Positions 16,151-27,360 are shown, counted from the first letter of the stretch. The stretch: 64,000 nucleotides of DNA from DASUPK01 sp963831605 (GCA_963831605.1 CAWHQR010000002.1:1-64000); one strand, 5' to 3'. Numbers and translations: made by a program. Notes: a model not told the origin generated them from the letters alone.

Positions 16151-18775
16151 GTGAAGGTCGAAGAGATCCGCCAGACATACCTCTCGTTCTTCGAGGAGCG
16201 CGGGCATCGGATCGTGCCCTCGGCGTCATTGGTCCCGTCCGTGGACGACCCTTCCGTTCTGCTCACCACCGCGGGAATGCAGCCGTTCAAGCCGTATTTC
16301 CGCGGGGAGGCCGAACCGCCGGCCCCTCGCGTCGCGGACGTTCAGCGGTGCTTCCGAACCGTCGACATCGACGAAGTCGGCAACACCGCCCGGCATCTGA
16401 CCTTCTTCGAGATGCTCGGCAACTGGAGCTTCGGCGACTACTTCAAGGAGCAATCGATCGCCTGGGGATGGGAGCTCTCCACGGAGGGGTTCGGCTTCGA
16501 TCCCGAGCTGATCTGGGTGTCCGTCTTCGAGGGCGACGAGGAGCTGGGGCTGGGGCCGGACACCGAGGCGATCGAGATCTGGCGCTCGATCGGCGTGCCC
16601 GACGAGCGGATCGTGGCTCTGCCGCGCTCGGAGAACTTCTGGCAGGGGGGTGACACGGGCCCGTGCGGGCCCTGCTCGGAGATGTACCTCGACCGGGGCC
16701 CGGAGTTCGGCCGGCCCGACGACCGGCCGGGCGACGACACGGATCGCTACCTGGAGTACTGGAACCACGTCTTCATGACCTACGACCTGGCCGCTGACGG
16801 CTCGCTCAGCGAGCTGCCGATGAAGAGCATCGACACCGGCATGGGCCTGGAGCGCATGGCGGCCGTCCTTCAGGGGGTCGAGTCCGTCTTCGACATCGAC
16901 TCCCTACGGCCGATCGTCGATCTCGCCGAAGAGCTTTCGGGTCGCTCGTACACGCAGGATGCGTCGACGACCCGCGCGATGCGCATCGTCGCCGATCACT
17001 CTCGCGGCGCCGCGGCGATGATCGCCGATGGCGTGGTCCCTTCCAACGAGGAGCGCGGCTACGTCCTGCGCCGCATCATGCGCCGGGCGATCCACCGTGG
17101 CCGCTCGCTCGGGCTCGAGGCGCCGTTCATGGAGAAGTTCGCGAGTCAGGCGGTGGACATCCTCGGTCCCGCCTACCCGGAGCTGGAGGCCGAGCGGGAC
17201 ACGGTGATGCGCTGGGTCAACGACGAAGAGGAGAGCTTCGGCCGCACGCTCGACCGTGGCATGCAGATGGTGCGAGACCTGATCCGCCATGCGCATGAGG
17301 ACCGGACGTCCTGGATCGACGCGGACGACGCGTTCAAGCTCCACGACACGTACGGCTTCCCATACGACCTCACCAAGGAGCTGCTGGCCGAGGAGGGGCT
17401 CTCCGTCGACGACGAGGGCTTCGAGGAGTTGATGGAGGAGCAGCGCACCCGCGCCCGGATGGGGATTGCGACGGCGCACGGCTCCGAGGACCATCACGGC
17501 GCCGTGCTCAGCTTCGCCTCCGAGGCACCGCCCTCGCGCTTCGTCGGCTACGAGAAGCTGCGGGCCGAGACCAGCCTGCTCGCGATTCAGGGCGACAACG
17601 GGAAGGCCCTGGTCAAGCTCGAGGAGAGCCCCTTCTACCCCGAGGGCGGCGGCCAGGTCGCCGATGTGGGCGAGGTCCGCTGGGCGGGGGGAAGCGCCAG
17701 GGTGGCCGACGTCTATCGGGTCGGCGACGACCAGGCGATCGAGCTCGACGGGCCGAGCGACGGGCTCGAGGCCGGCGGACGCGTGGAGGCCGAGGTCGAC
17801 CACGTGGCGCGCTTCGCGACGATGAGGAACCACACGGCGACGCACCTCCTGCACGCCGCCCTGAGAGAACGGCTCGGGGCGCACGTGCGCCAGGCGGGCT
17901 CCTCGGTGCGCCCGGACAAGCTTCGCTTCGACTTCACCCACGGGGCCCCGCTGACGACCGAGGAGCTCCGCGACGTCGGCGACCGCGTCAACGACTGGAT
18001 CAAGGAGAGCCACTTCGTCCGCGCGCTCGAGATGTCGCGGATGGACGCCGAGCGGCTCGGCGCGATGGCCCTGTTCGGCGAGAAATACGGGGACTGGGTG
18101 CGCGTGGTCGAGGTCGAGGACGTCTCGCGCGAGCTCTGCGGGGGCACGCACGTCCCGAATACGGCCGAGATCGGCATCTTCGCGATCGCCTCCGAGGGGT
18201 CGAGCGCGGCGAACGTCCGCCGGATCGAGGCGATCACCGGTCCGGCGGCGATCGACTGGTTCCGGTCGCGCTCACGGAGCCTGAGCGAGATCGCCCGGAT
18301 CGTCGGCTCCGAGCAGGACCCGGTCGCCGGCGCTCACCGGCTGGCGGATCGCCTGGCGGAGCTGGAGCAGAGCGCCAAGCAGGCCGGCTCGGCGGATCTC
18401 TCCAAGCGGGCCGAGGAGATGGCGGCCACCGGGCAGAGAATCGGCGGCGTGACGGTCTTCGTGGGCAGGGGAGACAACGCCGATCAGCGCTCGTTGCTCG
18501 AGCTCGCCGATCGGATCAAATCCCGTGCCGGCGAGGCCGCGGTCGTGCTCGGCGGCGCGGCCGATGACAAGGTGGCGCTGGTCGCGAGCTTCAGCAAGGA
18601 GGTCACCGACCGCGGCATCTCGGCGGCCGATGTGATTCGTGAGGTCGCCCAGATCGTCGGCGGGGGCGGGGGGGGTCGCGAGAACGTCGCCCAGGCGGGG
18701 GGACGCGATCCCTCGAAGCTGGACGAGGCGCTCTCGGCTGCGCGAGACACCATTGAGGCCAAGCTCGCCTCCTAG
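16151..18775 (+). CDS. alaS: Alanyl-tRNA synthetase
   Basis: 874 residues, full length. The catalytic domain has SLVPSVDDPSVLLTTAGMQPF and GDTGPCGPCSEM; the editing domain has HTATHLLHAALRERLG and the zinc/editing site RELCGGTHVPNTAEIG; the C-Ala region ends GGGGGGRENVAQAGG. It charges tRNA-Ala and clears Ser- and Gly-tRNA-Ala. The GTG start agrees with a -10 box 7 nt upstream. In many actinobacteria alaS sits upstream of ruvX and mltG; here a peptide importer separates them. Confidence 0.97.
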   Translation: MKVEEIRQTYLSFFEERGHRIVPSASLVPSVDDPSVLLTTAGMQPFKPYFRGEAEPPAPRVADVQRCFRTVDIDEVGNTARHLTFFEMLGNWSFGDYFKEQSIAWGWELSTEGFGFDPELIWVSVFEGDEELGLGPDTEAIEIWRSIGVPDERIVALPRSENFWQGGDTGPCGPCSEMYLDRGPEFGRPDDRPGDDTDRYLEYWNHVFMTYDLAADGSLSELPMKSIDTGMGLERMAAVLQGVESVFDIDSLRPIVDLAEELSGRSYTQDASTTRAMRIVADHSRGAAAMIADGVVPSNEERGYVLRRIMRRAIHRGRSLGLEAPFMEKFASQAVDILGPAYPELEAERDTVMRWVNDEEESFGRTLDRGMQMVRDLIRHAHEDRTSWIDADDAFKLHDTYGFPYDLTKELLAEEGLSVDDEGFEELMEEQRTRARMGIATAHGSEDHHGAVLSFASEAPPSRFVGYEKLRAETSLLAIQGDNGKALVKLEESPFYPEGGGQVADVGEVRWAGGSARVADVYRVGDDQAIELDGPSDGLEAGGRVEAEVDHVARFATMRNHTATHLLHAALRERLGAHVRQAGSSVRPDKLRFDFTHGAPLTTEELRDVGDRVNDWIKESHFVRALEMSRMDAERLGAMALFGEKYGDWVRVVEVEDVSRELCGGTHVPNTAEIGIFAIASEGSSAANVRRIEAITGPAAIDWFRSRSRSLSEIARIVGSEQDPVAGAHRLADRLAELEQSAKQAGSADLSKRAEEMAATGQRIGGVTVFVGRGDNADQRSLLELADRIKSRAGEAAVVLGGAADDKVALVASFSKEVTDRGISAADVIREVAQIVGGGGGGRENVAQAGGRDPSKLDEALSAARDTIEAKLAS

Positions 18776-18811
18776 GCTTGGCCTGAACGTCGAACTTCTG
18801 GGACGCGATGA

Positions 18812-18838
18812 TTGACGATCCACGTTTACAGGTATAAA
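18812..18838 (+). promoter_or_regulatory. Promoter and leader of the peptide ABC operon
   Basis: TTGACG (18812-18817) and TATAAA (18833-18838) with a 15-bp spacer. The leader then has CTCCC-GTGT-GGGAG, a small hairpin (about 18856-18869) just before AGGAGG and GTG 18892. Confidence 0.6.
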
Positions 18839-18891
18839 ACTCCGGTGGGATCCACTCCCGTGTGGGAGACAATTACAAGGAGGAATACAGG

Positions 18892-20547
18892 GTGAGCAAG
18901 CTTGGAAGGCTGCTTCTGCTGGGATGCATTACCACGCTGGCGGGCCTAGGACTGGTGGCCTGCGGCGGCGGAAGCAGTTCCGGGGGAGGGTCGAACGGAG
19001 GGACCGCCACGGTGCTGATGGGCACCGCGCCCGACTACCTCGATCCTCAGGAGGAGTACACGACCCAGGGCGCTGAGCCGACCTGGATCAGCTACACGCC
19101 TCTGGTCACGTACAAGCACGAGAACGCGCCGGGCGGCAACGAGCTCATTCCGGGTCTCGCCACCGCACTGCCGCAGATCTCACAGGATCAAAAGACCTAC
19201 ACCATGACCCTTCGCAAGGGCCTCGTCTTCTCGAACGGCCAGCCCGTCAAGGCAAGCGACTTCAAGTGCACGGTCGAGCGCGTGATCAAGGTCAACTGGG
19301 GCGGTAAGTCCTTCGTGACCGACAACGTTGCGGGCGCGACCAACTTCGACGAGGGCAAGGCCAACGACATCTCGGGCATCACGGCCGATGACGCCACGGG
19401 CAAGATCACGATTCAGTTGGACAAGCCCTATGGCGCGTTCTCGAACGTGCTGGCCTTCCCCGAGATGGGGCTGGTCCCGTGCGGTACGCCGGACCACACC
19501 CTGACCACCAGCCTGCCTCCGGGCGTCGGGCCGTACATGATCACGAACATCGTTCCGAACAAGTCGTTCAGCGTGGTCAAGAACCCGAAGTTCGCTGCGC
19601 TGAACATCCCGGACATCCCGGTTGGGCACCTCGACCGGATCAACGTCACGATCGAGTCGAACACCCAGACGGCGGCCCAGCAGGTCCTCAACAACCAGGC
19701 GGACAACTTCGACGCCGGCGACACGGTGCCTCCGTCGATCGTTCCGCAGATTCAGTCACAGGCAAGCGATCGATTCCAGCCGGTGACGATTCCGTCGACG
19801 TTCTATTTCTTCCTGAACACGCAGATCCCGCCGTTCAACAATGAGCTGGCCCGCCAGGCGGTCAACACCGCCATCGACCGGCCGGCCCTGCAGCGCCTGG
19901 CCAGCGGGTTCCTGCAGCCGGGGTGCTTCTTCCTCCCAGAGGGGATCGTCGGGCACCCGGACAGCGCCTGCCCGTACGGCGCGGCGGACGCTCATGGCGA
20001 CCTCGCCAAGGCCCAGCAGCTCGTGCAGCAGTCGGGCACGGCGGGTCAGAACGTCACCGTCTGGGGCGAGCAGCGCGCGCCGCGGACACAGTACGTGGAG
20101 TACTACGCCGACCTGCTGAACAAGATGGGGTACCACGCCACTCCGAAGTTGATTTCGGACACGACGTACTTCCCCACGATCGGGAACGCGAAGACCGCGC
20201 CGCAGACCGGATTCGCCGACTGGATTCAGGACTTCCCGAATCCGGCGGACTTCTATCTGCTGCTCGATGCGAACTCGATTCAGCCCGTCAACAATGAGAA
20301 CTTCGGCAACGTCAACGATCCGTTCATCCAGCAGCAGCTCGCCAAGCTGGAGAACGTCCCGTCGACGCAGCTGGACTCGGTGGCGAGCCAGTGGCAGGCA
20401 CTGGACGAGTACACCGCCAAGAAGGCGTACGTGGCGGTCTACGGCTCCGAGCAGGTGCCGAAGTTCATGAGCGACCGCATCAACTTCGATGCGGCGCAGG
20501 TGCATCCGACATACCTGAACGACTGGAGCACCTGGGAACTGAAGTAA
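18892..20547 (+). CDS. Peptide ABC transporter substrate-binding lipoprotein (family 5)
   Basis: 551 residues. The lipoprotein signal ends LVAC, and a Gly/Ser linker (GGGSSSGGGSNGG) leads to the family 5 solute-binding fold (TYTMTLRKGLVFSNGQPVKASDF, then NNELARQAVNTAID). After lipidation the protein sits on the outer face of the membrane and delivers oligopeptides or similar ligands to the permeases. GTG 18892 has AAGGAGG 8 nt upstream, preferred over an earlier in-frame codon. It is the first gene of a five-gene importer operon. Confidence 0.93.
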   Translation: MSKLGRLLLLGCITTLAGLGLVACGGGSSSGGGSNGGTATVLMGTAPDYLDPQEEYTTQGAEPTWISYTPLVTYKHENAPGGNELIPGLATALPQISQDQKTYTMTLRKGLVFSNGQPVKASDFKCTVERVIKVNWGGKSFVTDNVAGATNFDEGKANDISGITADDATGKITIQLDKPYGAFSNVLAFPEMGLVPCGTPDHTLTTSLPPGVGPYMITNIVPNKSFSVVKNPKFAALNIPDIPVGHLDRINVTIESNTQTAAQQVLNNQADNFDAGDTVPPSIVPQIQSQASDRFQPVTIPSTFYFFLNTQIPPFNNELARQAVNTAIDRPALQRLASGFLQPGCFFLPEGIVGHPDSACPYGAADAHGDLAKAQQLVQQSGTAGQNVTVWGEQRAPRTQYVEYYADLLNKMGYHATPKLISDTTYFPTIGNAKTAPQTGFADWIQDFPNPADFYLLLDANSIQPVNNENFGNVNDPFIQQQLAKLENVPSTQLDSVASQWQALDEYTAKKAYVAVYGSEQVPKFMSDRINFDAAQVHPTYLNDWSTWELK

Positions 20548-20575
20548 GAGACCGAGAACCGAGATAAAGGAAGAT

Positions 20576-20597
20576 TGGGGCGCGCCAGGGCGCCCCA
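20576..20597 (+). terminator. Hairpin between binding-protein and permease genes
   Basis: TGGGGCGC and GCGCCCCA form a perfect 8-bp stem without a T-run. Such hairpins after binding-protein genes often stabilise the upstream message or cut read-through, giving more binding protein than permease. Confidence 0.5.
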
Positions 20598-20604
20598 GGA
20601 TGAA

Positions 20605-21645
20605 ATGGCAGTAGACCCGACCGCTCCGAGCCCGGGGGTTCCGGCCGCACTAGAGCCGGAGAGGCCCCTGGGCTCAAGCGAGATTCAGGGCGAGGGCGGT
20701 GTAGGGCCGTACAAGCTGGCCTACCGCCGCCTCCGCCGCAACAAGACGGCCCTGGCCTTCGGTGCGATGTTCCTGCTCATCGTCGTGCTCTGCCTGTGCG
20801 CGCCCCTCTACGCGAAGCACGTCGCGCACACCACGCCCTCGGCCAACCACATCACGGACACGGTGGATGGGAAGGACGTCGTCTCGCCGGGCGGGATCCC
20901 GACGGGTCCGACGTGGAAAGGCCGGTTCTTCCTGGGAGCCGACTCGAACGGCCGTGATGTCGCTGTGAGGCTGCTCTACGGGGGTCGCAACTCGCTGCAG
21001 ATCGGCTTCATCGCGACCTTCATCAGCTGCTTCTTCGCCACGATCGTCGCCCTCTCGGGGGGCTACTTCCGGGGTGTGCTCGACGGCGTGCTCTCGCGGA
21101 CGATGGACCTGATCTGGGCCTTCCCGGTGATCCTGCTGGGGATCGCGCTCGGGACGGCGCTCGCCGTCGGCGGCCTCAACTTCGGCTTTTTCACCGTCAA
21201 CGGAGCGTCCCTGTGGATCCCGGCGATCATCATCGGGGTCGTCTACATCCCCTACATGGCGAAGCCCCTGCGCGGACAGGTGCTGAGCCTGCGTGAGAAG
21301 GAATTCGTCGAGGCGGCGCGCTCGCAGGGTGCAGGGAATTTCCGGATCATGTTCCGCGAGATCCTCCCCAACATCGCGTCGAGCATCATCGTCTTCATCC
21401 CGCTGATGATCGCCAACGCGATCCTGCTCGAGGCGGCCCTCTCCTTCCTCGGCGCCGGGGTTCAGGCTCCGAACCCCTCCTGGGGCACGATGATCGGCGA
21501 CGGCATCCGCCTGATTCCGAGCGCCATGCACCTCACCCTGATCCCCGGAGGGATGCTCGTCCTCGCGGTGCTGGGGATCAACGTCTTCGGTGACGGCGTC
21601 CGTGACGCTCTCGACCCGCGCGCCGCGGTGCGCATCGAGCACTGA
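20605..21645 (+). CDS. Peptide ABC transporter permease, DppC/OppC type
   Basis: 346 residues. A hydrophilic N-terminus of about 45 residues and one membrane helix precede the extracytoplasmic segment (FLGADSNGRDVAVRLLYGGR, a hallmark of DppC) and five further helices. The coupling loop that contacts the ATPase is EFVEAARSQGAGNFRIMFRE. ATG 20605 is chosen over an earlier TTG because AGGA lies just upstream. It overlaps dppB by one base. The C-then-B order is the reverse of the usual dpp order. Confidence 0.92.
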   Translation: MAVDPTAPSPGVPAALEPERPLGSSEIQGEGGVGPYKLAYRRLRRNKTALAFGAMFLLIVVLCLCAPLYAKHVAHTTPSANHITDTVDGKDVVSPGGIPTGPTWKGRFFLGADSNGRDVAVRLLYGGRNSLQIGFIATFISCFFATIVALSGGYFRGVLDGVLSRTMDLIWAFPVILLGIALGTALAVGGLNFGFFTVNGASLWIPAIIIGVVYIPYMAKPLRGQVLSLREKEFVEAARSQGAGNFRIMFREILPNIASSIIVFIPLMIANAILLEAALSFLGAGVQAPNPSWGTMIGDGIRLIPSAMHLTLIPGGMLVLAVLGINVFGDGVRDALDPRAAVRIEH

Positions 21646-22595
21646 TGGCACGCTTCATCGTCCGCAGGCTGATCGCGATGCTGGGAGTGCTGTTCGCGAT
21701 CTCGGTGCTCACCTTCCTGATCTTCCAGGCGATCCCGAACGGCGATCCGGCCGTGCGGCTCGGCGGGCGCACCTCGACGCCTGAGACACGCGCGGCGATC
21801 AGCAAGGACTGGGGCTTCGACAAGCCGATCTACGAGCAGTACTTCATCACCATGGGGAAGGTCTTCGACGGGTCGATCGTCTCCTATCAGCAGCAGATCA
21901 ACGTCGAGGACGAGATCAAGCGCGATCTGCCCGCGACGCTCTCACTGGCGATCGGCGCCGGGATCATCTGGCTGGGCTTCGGAATCCTCTTCGGCGTGAT
22001 CAGCGCCGTGAAGGCCGGCAAGTTCACCGATACGAGCCTCACCGTGCTCGCCCTGATCGGGGTGTCGACTCCCGTCTTCTTGCTCGGTGCGCTCGTGCTC
22101 TGGTTATTCGCCTACAAGGTCCAGGTCTTCCCGGCCGGCGGCTATGTGAAGTTCACCTCTGACCCGTGGGGGTGGTTCACGCATCTGATCCTGCCCTGGT
22201 TCGTGCTGTCGGTTCTCTTCATCGGCTTCTACTCCAGGGTCCTGCGGTCGAACATCCTCGACACGATCAACGAGGATTTCGTGCGAACTGCGCGGGCCAA
22301 GGGCCTGAGCGAGCGCCGGATCCTGATCCACCACGTGCTCCGCAACTCGCTGATCCCGGTGGTCTCGCTCTTCGGCCTCGACTTCGCGGCCGTGATCGGC
22401 GGCGGCGCGATCCTGACCGAGACGGTGTTCAACCTGCAGGGGGTCGGGCAGTACGCCGCCAACTCGATTCAGCAGCTCGATGTGCCACCGGTGCTCGTGA
22501 TCACGATGTTCGGAGCGTTCTTCGTCGTGGTTCTGAGCGCCGTCGTCGACATCATCTACGCGGTGCTCGACCCGCGGATCAGGCTCAGCGGCTAG
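21645..22595 (+). CDS. Peptide ABC transporter permease, DppB/OppB type
   Basis: 316 residues. The N-terminal helix (RFIVRRLIAMLGVLFAISVL) and the FLIFQAIPNGDPA motif are characteristic of DppB. Six helices are visible, and the EAA-like coupling loop reads DFVRTARAKGLSERRILIHH. With the DppC protein it forms the transmembrane channel for peptides. Its start overlaps the upstream stop (TGATGG), indicating coupling. Confidence 0.92.
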   Translation: MARFIVRRLIAMLGVLFAISVLTFLIFQAIPNGDPAVRLGGRTSTPETRAAISKDWGFDKPIYEQYFITMGKVFDGSIVSYQQQINVEDEIKRDLPATLSLAIGAGIIWLGFGILFGVISAVKAGKFTDTSLTVLALIGVSTPVFLLGALVLWLFAYKVQVFPAGGYVKFTSDPWGWFTHLILPWFVLSVLFIGFYSRVLRSNILDTINEDFVRTARAKGLSERRILIHHVLRNSLIPVVSLFGLDFAAVIGGGAILTETVFNLQGVGQYAANSIQQLDVPPVLVITMFGAFFVVVLSAVVDIIYAVLDPRIRLSG

Positions 22596-22598
22596 GTT
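22593..22598 (+). promoter_or_regulatory. TAGGTT box overlapping the dppB stop
   Basis: The dppB stop codon forms part of TAGGTT, 6 nt before ATG 22605. It could be an internal leaderless promoter for the ATPase genes. Confidence 0.3.
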
Positions 22599-22604
22599 CA
22601 GCGG

Positions 22605-23644
22605 ATGGCGGGACCACTTCTCGAGATCGAGGACCTGAAGGTCGAGTTCGCGACCGACGAAGGAATCGTGCACGCCGTGGGCGGGGTGTCCTTCTCGCTC
22701 GAGGCAGGCGAGGTGCTCAGCATCGTCGGCGAGTCCGGCTGCGGCAAGTCGGTGACCGCGATGACGATCCTCGGCCTGACGCGGGGGCCGAACGCGAGAA
22801 TCTCGGGCTCGGTCCGCTATCAGGGGAAAGAGCTCACGACGGCGAGCAACGACGAGCTCGAGACGATCCGCGGCGATCGGATCGCGATGGTCTTCCAGGA
22901 CCCGATGTCCTCTTTCAATCCCGTTCACAAGATCGGCGACCAGATCATCGAGGCGATCCAGGCGCACCGGGACCTGGACAAGAGGGCGGCCCGAAAGAAG
23001 GCCGTGGACTCTCTCAAGTCCGTCGGCATTCCGGATGCCGAGCGGCGCGCCGACCACTATCCATTCGAATTCTCAGGCGGCATGCGCCAGCGAGCGATGA
23101 TCGCCATGGCGCTGGCGCTGGAGCCCGCGGTCCTGATTGCGGATGAGCCGTCCACGGCGCTCGACGTGACGATCCAGGCACAGATCATCGAGCTGCTCCA
23201 GGACCTGAACCAGGAGCAGGGTCTCTCGGTGATCCTGATCACCCACGACCTGGGGGTCGTCGCGGAGATCGCTGACCGCGTGCTCGTGATGTACGCCGGC
23301 CAGGTGGTCGAGCAGAGCTCGCTCGACGAGACCTTCTACGACCCGCAGCACCCGTACACCTGGGGTCTGCTCGGTTCGATCGCCCGCCTCGACCAGGACC
23401 GGCCTGACCGCCTGCCGCAGATCGGCGGGCAGCCGCCCTCGCTGCTGGTGCCGCCGCCCGGCTGCCGCTTCGCACCCCGATGTCCTCATGCATTCGCGAA
23501 GTGCTCGGAGCCTCCCGAGCTGAAGGAGCGCATCGCCAATGCGAGCGGCCACGCTGACCGATGCTGGCTGGATCCGAAGGAGAAGAAGGAGCTCCGCGAG
23601 GTCGACGGCCGAATCGGCCTCGAGGCGCCCGAGGTCGTCGCCTA

Positions 23645-23645
<1 letters not shown>
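22605..23645 (+). CDS. Peptide ABC transporter ATPase, DppD/OppD type
   Basis: 346 residues. Walker A GESGCGKS, Q-loop FQDPMSSFNP, signature FSGGMRQR, Walker B LIADEPSTALD and the switch His in ITHDLG are all intact. The C-terminal oligopeptide/dipeptide ABC extension carries the cysteines CRFAPRCPHAFAKC and a later Cys that bind an Fe-S cluster in this subfamily. It powers the importer together with the following gene. Confidence 0.95.
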
Positions 23646-24736
<1,091 letters not shown>

Positions 24737-24746
24737 CTTCTTGCGG

Positions 24747-25127
24747 GTGCTCGCCCTCGACTACGGCACCGCCCGCTGCGGCTGTGCGATTTCGGACCCG
24801 ACCGGGACCCTGGCGCGGCCGCTCGACGCCGTCGAGCCGCCTGACCCCGCTGCGATCGCGAACCTCGCCACGAGCGAGGGCGCGGAGCGCGTGATCGTCG
24901 GCCTGCCGACCACGCTCGGGGGGGAGGAGGGCGATCAGGCCCGCGTCAGCCGTGCCTTCGCCGCCGAGCTGGCCGAGCTGCTGGACATCCCAGTGGAGAC
25001 CTATGACGAGCGCCTGACGACGCGGATGGCCGACCGGAGCGCCCGCGAGGGCGCCCGGGCGGACCGCGACTCGCTCGCCGCCGCGCACCTGCTCGAGAGC
25101 TACCTGGCGAGGGAGGGATCGAGTTGA
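24747..25127 (+). CDS. ruvX: RuvX/YqgF-type RNase H-fold nuclease
   Basis: 126 residues. The N-terminal LALDYGTARCGCAISDPTG carries the first catalytic Asp; VIVGLPTTLGG and VETYDERLTTRMAD follow, with Asp in RADRDSLAAAHLL near the end. The family is involved in pre-16S rRNA processing and was earlier called a Holliday junction resolvase. Neighbour mltG and upstream alaS match the common alaS-ruvX-mltG-aroE order of actinobacteria, here split by the peptide importer. Confidence 0.9.
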   Translation: MLALDYGTARCGCAISDPTGTLARPLDAVEPPDPAAIANLATSEGAERVIVGLPTTLGGEEGDQARVSRAFAAELAELLDIPVETYDERLTTRMADRSAREGARADRDSLAAAHLLESYLAREGSS

Positions 25128-26491
25128 CGGAGGACCAGGGGGACTGGAACGTCGACACCGAGGGGAACCTCACACCGCCCGGCGGCGACGGGACGGCGCC
25201 ACCGACCGACGAGTTCGGCCGGGACGATGCGGCCTCGCTCGAGCGCGAGCGCCGGCGCCGGGAGCGCGAGCAGCGCCGCAGCAAGTCGAAGAAGCCGCGC
25301 AAGGCGGCCGCGGCACCTCCGGCCGAGCCATCACCCGCGCCGGCCCAACCGGCCCAGGCCCAGCCTGCCCCGCCGGCTGACCCCAAGCCGCCGAGGAGAA
25401 CGGTCAGGCAGCGACTGAGCCGCGACGGAGGCGATCCGGGGCCGCCGAAGCCGCGTGGGACCTACCACCGCCGCCGGTTCCTGGCGCTGGGCCTGATTCT
25501 GGTCGGGGTGCTCGTCGCCTGGTTCCTGATCGCCTTCTTCCAGCCACCGCCCTTCGACCCGGGCGAGGGCTCCGGAGAGGCAATCGTCACCGTCCCCGAG
25601 GGCGCCACGGCCAGCGAGGTCGCCGACCTGCTCACCAAGAACGACGTGGTCTCGAACGGGACACTCTTCGAGTGGCGCCTGAAGCTGGCGGGGGATACGG
25701 GCAACATCCTCCCGGGCCGCTACGTCCTCGCCCACAACATGAGCTACAGCTCCGCGATCGACAAGCTGACCAGCTCGGGGGGCAAGGTCAACGTGACGAT
25801 CCCCGAGGGCGAGGACCGGGTGCAGACCGCCGAGACCATCAAGGGCCTGGGCCTGAGCGGCGACTACCTCGCCGCCACCAAGAGCTTCAAGGGGTTCGAT
25901 CCGAACAAGTACGGCGCGAAGAACCCGCCGTCGCTCGAGGGCTTCCTGTTCCCGGCGACCTACCAGCTCGACCCGGGTGCGAGCGTCGACCAGCTCGTCT
26001 CCGAGCAGCTGCAGGCCTTCGAGCAGAACATCGCCGGGGTCAACCTGTCCTATGCGAAGTCCAAGAACCTGACGGTCTACGACGTCCTCACGATCGCCTC
26101 GATGATCGACAAGGAGGTTCAGATCCCCTCCGAGCGTGCGCTGGTCGCCGCCGTGATCTACAACCGGCTCCATCGCGGGATGCCGCTGCAGATCGACGCC
26201 ACGACGCGCTTCCAGTTCCACAACTACACAGGCGACATCACGGAGTCGCAGCTCCAGTCGCCCTCGCCGTACAACACGCGCATCAACGCGGGGCTCCCGC
26301 CGACGCCGATCGGCAATCCAGGCCTCGACGCGATCAAGGCCGCGGCGCGCCCCGCCAACGTCAACTACCTCTATTACGTCCTCAATGGCAACAACAGCGG
26401 CCACCACTGCTTCACCGCCAGCGGGGACGAGTTCAACAAGCTCGTCGCTGCCTACCAATCCGGCCAGGCCACGCCGAACTGCCGGAGCTGA
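25124..26491 (+). CDS. mltG: Endolytic murein transglycosylase MltG
   Basis: 455 residues. A cytoplasmic N-terminus of about 120 residues, rich in Pro, Arg and Glu, leads to one membrane helix (about 122-142). The extracytoplasmic YceG domain has VTVPEGATASEVADLL and the catalytic region IASMIDKEVQIPSERALVAA, whose Glu is the catalytic acid. It cuts nascent glycan strands and so sets their length. The TTG start overlaps the ruvX stop by 4 nt. The long disordered N-terminus is typical of actinobacterial MltG. Confidence 0.93.
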   Translation: MTEDQGDWNVDTEGNLTPPGGDGTAPPTDEFGRDDAASLERERRRREREQRRSKSKKPRKAAAAPPAEPSPAPAQPAQAQPAPPADPKPPRRTVRQRLSRDGGDPGPPKPRGTYHRRRFLALGLILVGVLVAWFLIAFFQPPPFDPGEGSGEAIVTVPEGATASEVADLLTKNDVVSNGTLFEWRLKLAGDTGNILPGRYVLAHNMSYSSAIDKLTSSGGKVNVTIPEGEDRVQTAETIKGLGLSGDYLAATKSFKGFDPNKYGAKNPPSLEGFLFPATYQLDPGASVDQLVSEQLQAFEQNIAGVNLSYAKSKNLTVYDVLTIASMIDKEVQIPSERALVAAVIYNRLHRGMPLQIDATTRFQFHNYTGDITESQLQSPSPYNTRINAGLPPTPIGNPGLDAIKAAARPANVNYLYYVLNGNNSGHHCFTASGDEFNKLVAAYQSGQATPNCRS

Positions 26492-26498
26492 GCCGCGG

Positions 26499-27330
26499 GT
26501 GAACCGGCTCGCCGTCCTCGGGCATCCGGTTTCGCACTCTCGCTCGCCGGCGATGCAGTCCGCCGCGCTCGCGGCGCTCGGCCTCGCCGATGAGTGGAGC
26601 TATGAGGCGATCGACGTCGAGCCCGCCCGTTTTCCCGAGCTGGTCCGTTCGCTGCCCGGGGATGGGTTCGTCGGCGTCAACGTGACCATCCCGCACAAGG
26701 AGGCGGCCCTCTCGTTGGCGGACGAGGCCTCGCGGGCCGCGGAGGAGATCGGAGCCGCCAACACGCTGAGCTTCTCCGATGAGCGCATCCGGGCCGCGAA
26801 CACCGACGCGACCGGTCTGCTGGCCGCGCTGCCGCGAACCTGTCGCGGGGAGGAGAGCGCTCGTCCTCGGGGCCGGTGGATCGGCTCGCGCGGCCGTCTG
26901 GGCGCTGGCGGGAGAAGGGGCCCCGGTCTCCGTCTGGAACCGGACGGGCGAGCGGGCGGATGAGCTGGTGCGCGATCTGGCCGGCGCGGGCGCCGGCACG
27001 CCGGCTGAGGGAAGGCTCGCCCCGGTGACGGCCGAACAGGCGCGCCCAGGGGGCTACGAGCTGATCGTCAACTGCACGGCGATCGGCATGGCCGACGAGG
27101 ATCCCTTCGAGCACCTGCCGATTGATCCCGAGCGGCTGGGTCCCGGCGTCGTCATCGTCGACCTCGTCTACGCGGGTTCGGAGAGCCGCCTCGTGGCGGA
27201 GGCGCGGCGCCGCTCGGCCGAGGCGATCGACGGCCTGGAGGTCCTGGTCCGCCAGGGCGCCGAGTCGCTCCGGATTTGGACGGGCTCAGAGCCGCCGCTC
27301 GAGGTCATGCGCAGCGCGGCCCGCGTTTGA
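26499..27330 (+). pseudogene. aroE: Shikimate dehydrogenase with a single-base frameshift
   Basis: The N-terminal half (LAVLGHPVSHSRSPAMQ, VNVTIPHKEAAL with the catalytic Lys, GAANTLSF) is in one frame to about 26835. The NADP-binding half (RRALVLGAGGSARAAVWAL, NCTAIGM, GLEVLVRQGAESLRIW) is in the next frame. Deleting one C near 26833 gives LPEPVAGRRALVLGAGG, the expected family sequence. The enzyme reduces 3-dehydroshikimate, and the other shikimate genes here are intact, so a sequence error is more likely than loss. GTG 26499 is 7 nt after mltG. Confidence 0.85.
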
Positions 27331-27353
27331 CGACGACCGCCCGGTGCTAATTT
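27327..27353 (+). promoter_or_regulatory. Leaderless promoter of the HtrA-like protease gene
   Basis: TTGACG (27327-27332) and TAATTT (27348-27353) are 15 bp apart; the latter ends 7 nt before GTG 27361. Spacing and -35 box match the peptide-operon promoter. Confidence 0.55.
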
Positions 27354-27360
27354 TTCGTTA

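Noticed and set aside
26499..27330. Programmed frameshift in aroE
   Set aside because: There is no slippery heptamer or stimulatory structure, no aroE family precedent that I know of, and the same kind of single-base insertion occurs in two other conserved genes here.
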